A stretch of DNA of 64,000 nt from an uncultured Flavobacterium sp. (GTDB taxonomy: Bacteria > Bacteroidota > Bacteroidia > Flavobacteriales > Flavobacteriaceae), in assembly GCF_951805225.1 (NCBI RefSeq), contig NZ_OX638201.1, positions 3,224,001 through 3,288,000 of the forward strand. Reading direction: 5' to 3'. Numbering within the stretch: position 1 is the stretch's first letter; each line of letters begins with the position of its first letter. The notes under the pieces were generated by a model that was not told the DNA's origin, searched no databases, and saw only the letters and a program-made list of their open reading frames with translations. Made by a program: the position numbers and the translations under genes. This document shows, piece by piece, positions 61,769 to 64,000 of this stretch.

Positions 61769-62674
61769 ATGTCAATAAAACATTTTTGTTATCTGATTTT
61801 AGCAATTGTTATTACTTCTTGCTCTACAAATCCTTATAAAACTACTGAAAAAGCTTACGATCAACAGCTTAAAACTTTAGAAAACCAAATTACAAGCAAA
61901 GATCCACAGGCAATCCCCCCTATTCCACCGGTTGTTATTGATACTTCGTATGCATCACAATTAGGAATAGTAAAAGATACTTTGTCAAAAACAGGATCTA
62001 CTTATTTACAAAATGGAGTAAATACAGAATGGGTTGGAACTGTAAATTTTAATTTAAGAAAACCTAGTTTTATAGTTTTGCACCATACGGCGCAAGATTC
62101 TATTCAGCAAACAATTAAAACTTTTACCTTAACAAGAACTCAAGTAAGTGCTCATTATATTATCTCTGAAAACGGAAAGGTGGTTCAGATGCTTAACGAC
62201 TATTTAAGAGCTTGGCATGCAGGCGCATCGACTTGGGGTAAAAATACTGATTTGAATTCTTCTTCTATTGGAATTGAACTTGACAATAATGGCTTTAAAC
62301 CTTTTACGGAAGCACAAATTAGTAGTTTGGTAGCTCTTTTGACAAAATTGAAAAAAGAATACAATATTCCAACTCAAAATATTTTAGGTCATTCGGATAT
62401 TGCTCCGGGAAGAAAACAAGATCCAAGTGCTTTATTTCCTTGGAAAACTCTTGCTGAAAAAGGTTTTGGAATCTGGCCAGATGAAGTTCTTGAAGAAGCT
62501 CCTTTTGACTTTAAAATTGAACAGGCTTTGAGAATTATTGGTTACAATACTAAGAATCTTTCGGCTGCAATTATGGCTTTTAAATTACACTATATTCAAA
62601 CTGATGTAACGCCAACTCTGGATCGAAAAACAATTGACACGATTTACTCGATCTATAAGAAACAAGTTCAGTAA
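61769..62674 (+). CDS. N-acetylmuramoyl-L-alanine amidase lipoprotein
   Basis: 301 residues. Lipobox ITSCSTNP (Cys near 18), then an amidase type 2 domain (about 90-240). Zinc ligands fit FIVLHHTAQ and the later GHSDIAPGRKQDP; AHYIISENGKVVQML and AWHAGAS are conserved. The domain cuts the lactyl-amide bond between muramic acid and the stem peptide. A PG-binding-like helical end follows (DFKIEQALRIIGY). It is a likely wall-recycling or remodelling enzyme. Confidence 0.93.
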   Translation: MSIKHFCYLILAIVITSCSTNPYKTTEKAYDQQLKTLENQITSKDPQAIPPIPPVVIDTSYASQLGIVKDTLSKTGSTYLQNGVNTEWVGTVNFNLRKPSFIVLHHTAQDSIQQTIKTFTLTRTQVSAHYIISENGKVVQMLNDYLRAWHAGASTWGKNTDLNSSSIGIELDNNGFKPFTEAQISSLVALLTKLKKEYNIPTQNILGHSDIAPGRKQDPSALFPWKTLAEKGFGIWPDEVLEEAPFDFKIEQALRIIGYNTKNLSAAIMAFKLHYIQTDVTPTLDRKTIDTIYSIYKKQVQ

Positions 62675-62695
62675 AAAGTATTTACAACAAGATAT

Positions 62696-62732
62696 AAAAA
62701 ACGCATTTCCGGAAATCTGGAAATGCGTTTTT
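62696..62732 (+). terminator. Terminator after the amidase gene
   Basis: aaaaacgcatttcc pairs with ggaaatgcgttttt. Confidence 0.92.
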
Positions 62733-63044
62733 CATTTATGGTACATTCTTGTTTTATTTCTATAAAGAATATTCTTCTTCATATAAAAGTTTGCCACGAA
62801 TTGGGATCAATACGAAAACCTGTGGAGCTATAAAAAATAAGGATCAATTTAACCGCAAAGGGCGCAAAGTTTTTTTTGTTATAGATTAGCTCATTAAACG
62901 CAAAGTTCGCAAAGCTTTATCAATATAGCTTTGCGAACTTTGCGTTTATATAAAAACCTTAGGAATAAAAAACCTTTGCGTGCTTTGCGGTTAAAATAAT
63001 TAGTCAATCATAAAAATCTGTGGCAAAAGAAAATCTTGTTCCAA
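62733..63044. repeat. Nested palindromes of the GCAAAGTTCGCAAAG type
   Basis: No gene lies in this gap. A perfect 21-base-arm hairpin (62896-62916 with 62927-62947, arm cgcaaagttcgcaaagct) is inside a second pair (62851-62869 with 62973-62992, aaccgcaaagggcgcaaag type). Outside this lie degenerate gccacgaatt and tgtggcaaa ends (62793-62802 and 63011-63019). So three repeats are nested one in another. Confidence 0.8.
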
Positions 63045-63084
63045 TAAAAAAGCTGCCAAAACATTAGTATGTTTCGACAGCTCC
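63045..63084 (-). terminator. Terminator of the porin gene
   Basis: On the minus strand gagctgtc and gaaacat pair with atgttt and ggcagct, followed by six T (stem interrupted by one mismatch). Confidence 0.8.
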
Positions 63085-63114
63085 AAAAAAAAAAAAAAAT
63101 ATCAATCTTTATCT

Positions 63115-64000
63115 CTAGAAAGAGTATGTTGTAGCTATTAATCCGAAGAAAGATCCTCCTGTTGGATTAGCATCTTTGTCTAAGAAAACATCTTCTGATG
63201 CTGCGTCGTATCTAAACTCTGGAATTATAGTAAGTTTTCCAACTTTATAATTTAATGAAACTGTGTTTGCAAAAACGTTTGTTCCCGCAACTGTACCTAA
63301 ACTTGCTGCAGCATCTTTAGCATCAAAATATTCCATTCTGTATGCTAAGCTCAAAGTTGGTTTGAAGGCGTAATTAGCATATCCTACTAATGAAAACCAT
63401 TCTCCATCTAAAGTGCTATCAAAATCATTTTTAGTTTTAGCATATGTTGCATTAAATCCTAAAGCAAAAGCATCAGTTATTGTTTTTGACGCCACAAAAT
63501 CTATTTGTGTTTTATTTTCATCAGATGGCACTACTAAAGTTCCCGGAGTAGGATTTGTACTTCCTGAAGTAAAATTCAAATAAGCACTTCCTGTCTCGCC
63601 TACATATCCTAATTGACCTATGTATGTTTTTTGACTAGAACCTGCATCCATTGCTGATTTAAAATCAGTTGGATTTGTGATACCAAACATAGCAGTAAAT
63701 TTTCCAGATGTATACTGCGCTTTTACCCCTGTATTAAAGAACGGTCCGTATGAAAATGCATAAGACATACTGTAGTTTTTATTTCCTATAGCGTCTAATA
63801 CTTCATAACCAATATGTGTTCCAAAACTACCTGCTACTACTTTAAATTTCTCCGTAATTTGATACGTAAAAAACATTTGTTTTATTAAAAATTTAGAATA
63901 AATATCTTTATCTGTTGTTTCATTGTATGAAAATTCTCCTGCTCTTTTTCCGAATCCTAAATCGACAAAAACAGAAGCTTTTCCGAAAGTATGACCTGCC
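63115..64000 (-). CDS. Outer-membrane beta-barrel porin, 5' end outside window
   Basis: The frame is open through the right window edge, so the internal ATG at 63876 is not the start. About 295 residues are visible: amphipathic beta strands with alternating aromatic residues, FVDLGFGKRAGEFSYNE near the edge, YAFKPTLSLAYRMEYFDAKD in the middle and the terminal FFGLIATTYSF ending in phenylalanine, typical of a BamA-recognised barrel. It is probably a general or phosphate-type porin of the Bacteroidota; the ligand is unknown. Confidence 0.82.
   Translation of the reverse strand, partial: AGHTFGKASVFVDLGFGKRAGEFSYNETTDKDIYSKFLIKQMFFTYQITEKFKVVAGSFGTHIGYEVLDAIGNKNYSMSYAFSYGPFFNTGVKAQYTSGKFTAMFGITNPTDFKSAMDAGSSQKTYIGQLGYVGETGSAYLNFTSGSTNPTPGTLVVPSDENKTQIDFVASKTITDAFALGFNATYAKTKNDFDSTLDGEWFSLVGYANYAFKPTLSLAYRMEYFDAKDAAASLGTVAGTNVFANTVSLNYKVGKLTIIPEFRYDAASEDVFLDKDANPTGGSFFGLIATTYSF

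Overview
The window looks like a chromosome segment of a Flavobacterium-type bacterium (Bacteroidota). The evidence is low GC, Bacteroidota promoters (TTG, about 19-22 bases, then TAnnTTTG), a secreted protein with a type IX secretion (T9SS) type B sorting domain and another with a frameshifted type A domain, a carboxypeptidase-regulatory-domain TonB receptor, and choice-of-anchor-L and 2TM proteins. Nearly all of it is ordinary chromosome: no rRNA, phage, insertion sequence, CRISPR array or plasmid gene was seen.

Layout. 1-4.7 kb: end of the trp operon (trpC fragment, trpF, trpB, trpA), with two unrelated genes and repeats lodged between trpB and trpA. 5.0-9.6 kb: TetR-controlled tripartite efflux operon (TolC, HlyD/EmrA, EmrB) behind a double palindromic operator. 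9.9-14.8 kb: yaaA, a GxxExxY nuclease-fold gene bordered by palindromic repeats, a CCA-adding-type tRNA nucleotidyltransferase and heme A synthase. 14.8-22.6 kb, minus strand: TonB receptor, DUF2141 protein, secreted protein, LytS-like kinase fused to a 2TM domain, six tandem 2TM genes and a LytTR regulator. 22.7-29.5 kb: small enzymes, a ClC channel, an HPP protein, a four-helix-bundle gene inside a repeat hairpin, and a 37-kDa nucleoid-associated protein. 29.8-33.1 kb: flavin oxidoreductase with an Rrf2 regulator, then an SDR dehydrogenase and a TetR repressor sharing an operator. 33.4-44.1 kb: GAF protein, HD-PycTM membrane protein divergent from a phosphoesterase/kinase-like/beta-barrel lipoprotein, an esterase-like hydrolase, a propeller-like lipoprotein and a kinase-like protein. 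44.2-52.5 kb: ABC exporter, T9SS adhesin-like protein, typA, and a PAS kinase with its receiver. 52.6-64 kb: rpsT, three tRNA-Glu genes, proS, several envelope proteins, rimO, an amidase and the end of a porin.

Many intergenic gaps carry hairpin-forming repeats of several families. The recurring motifs are GCCACGAATTC, GGTTCTGAGTTGCTAAGG, GCAAAGTTCGCAAAG, GTCATTnCGAnGAA, CTACAAGGTTTT, an AGCCCTGATGGAAGCGG element and a GGGCGTTACC element. Two small genes, a PD-(D/E)XK-like GxxExxY protein and an S23/Avd-like four-helix protein, sit inside or against such palindromes. One of these insertions appears to have supplied the start codon of the next gene. This pairing of small genes with repeat hairpins is the best candidate here for an undescribed mobile system. 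The second is the LytS-2TM / 2TM array / LytR cluster, which shows recent segmental duplication.

Functions are inferred from protein motifs read by eye; no database search was run.
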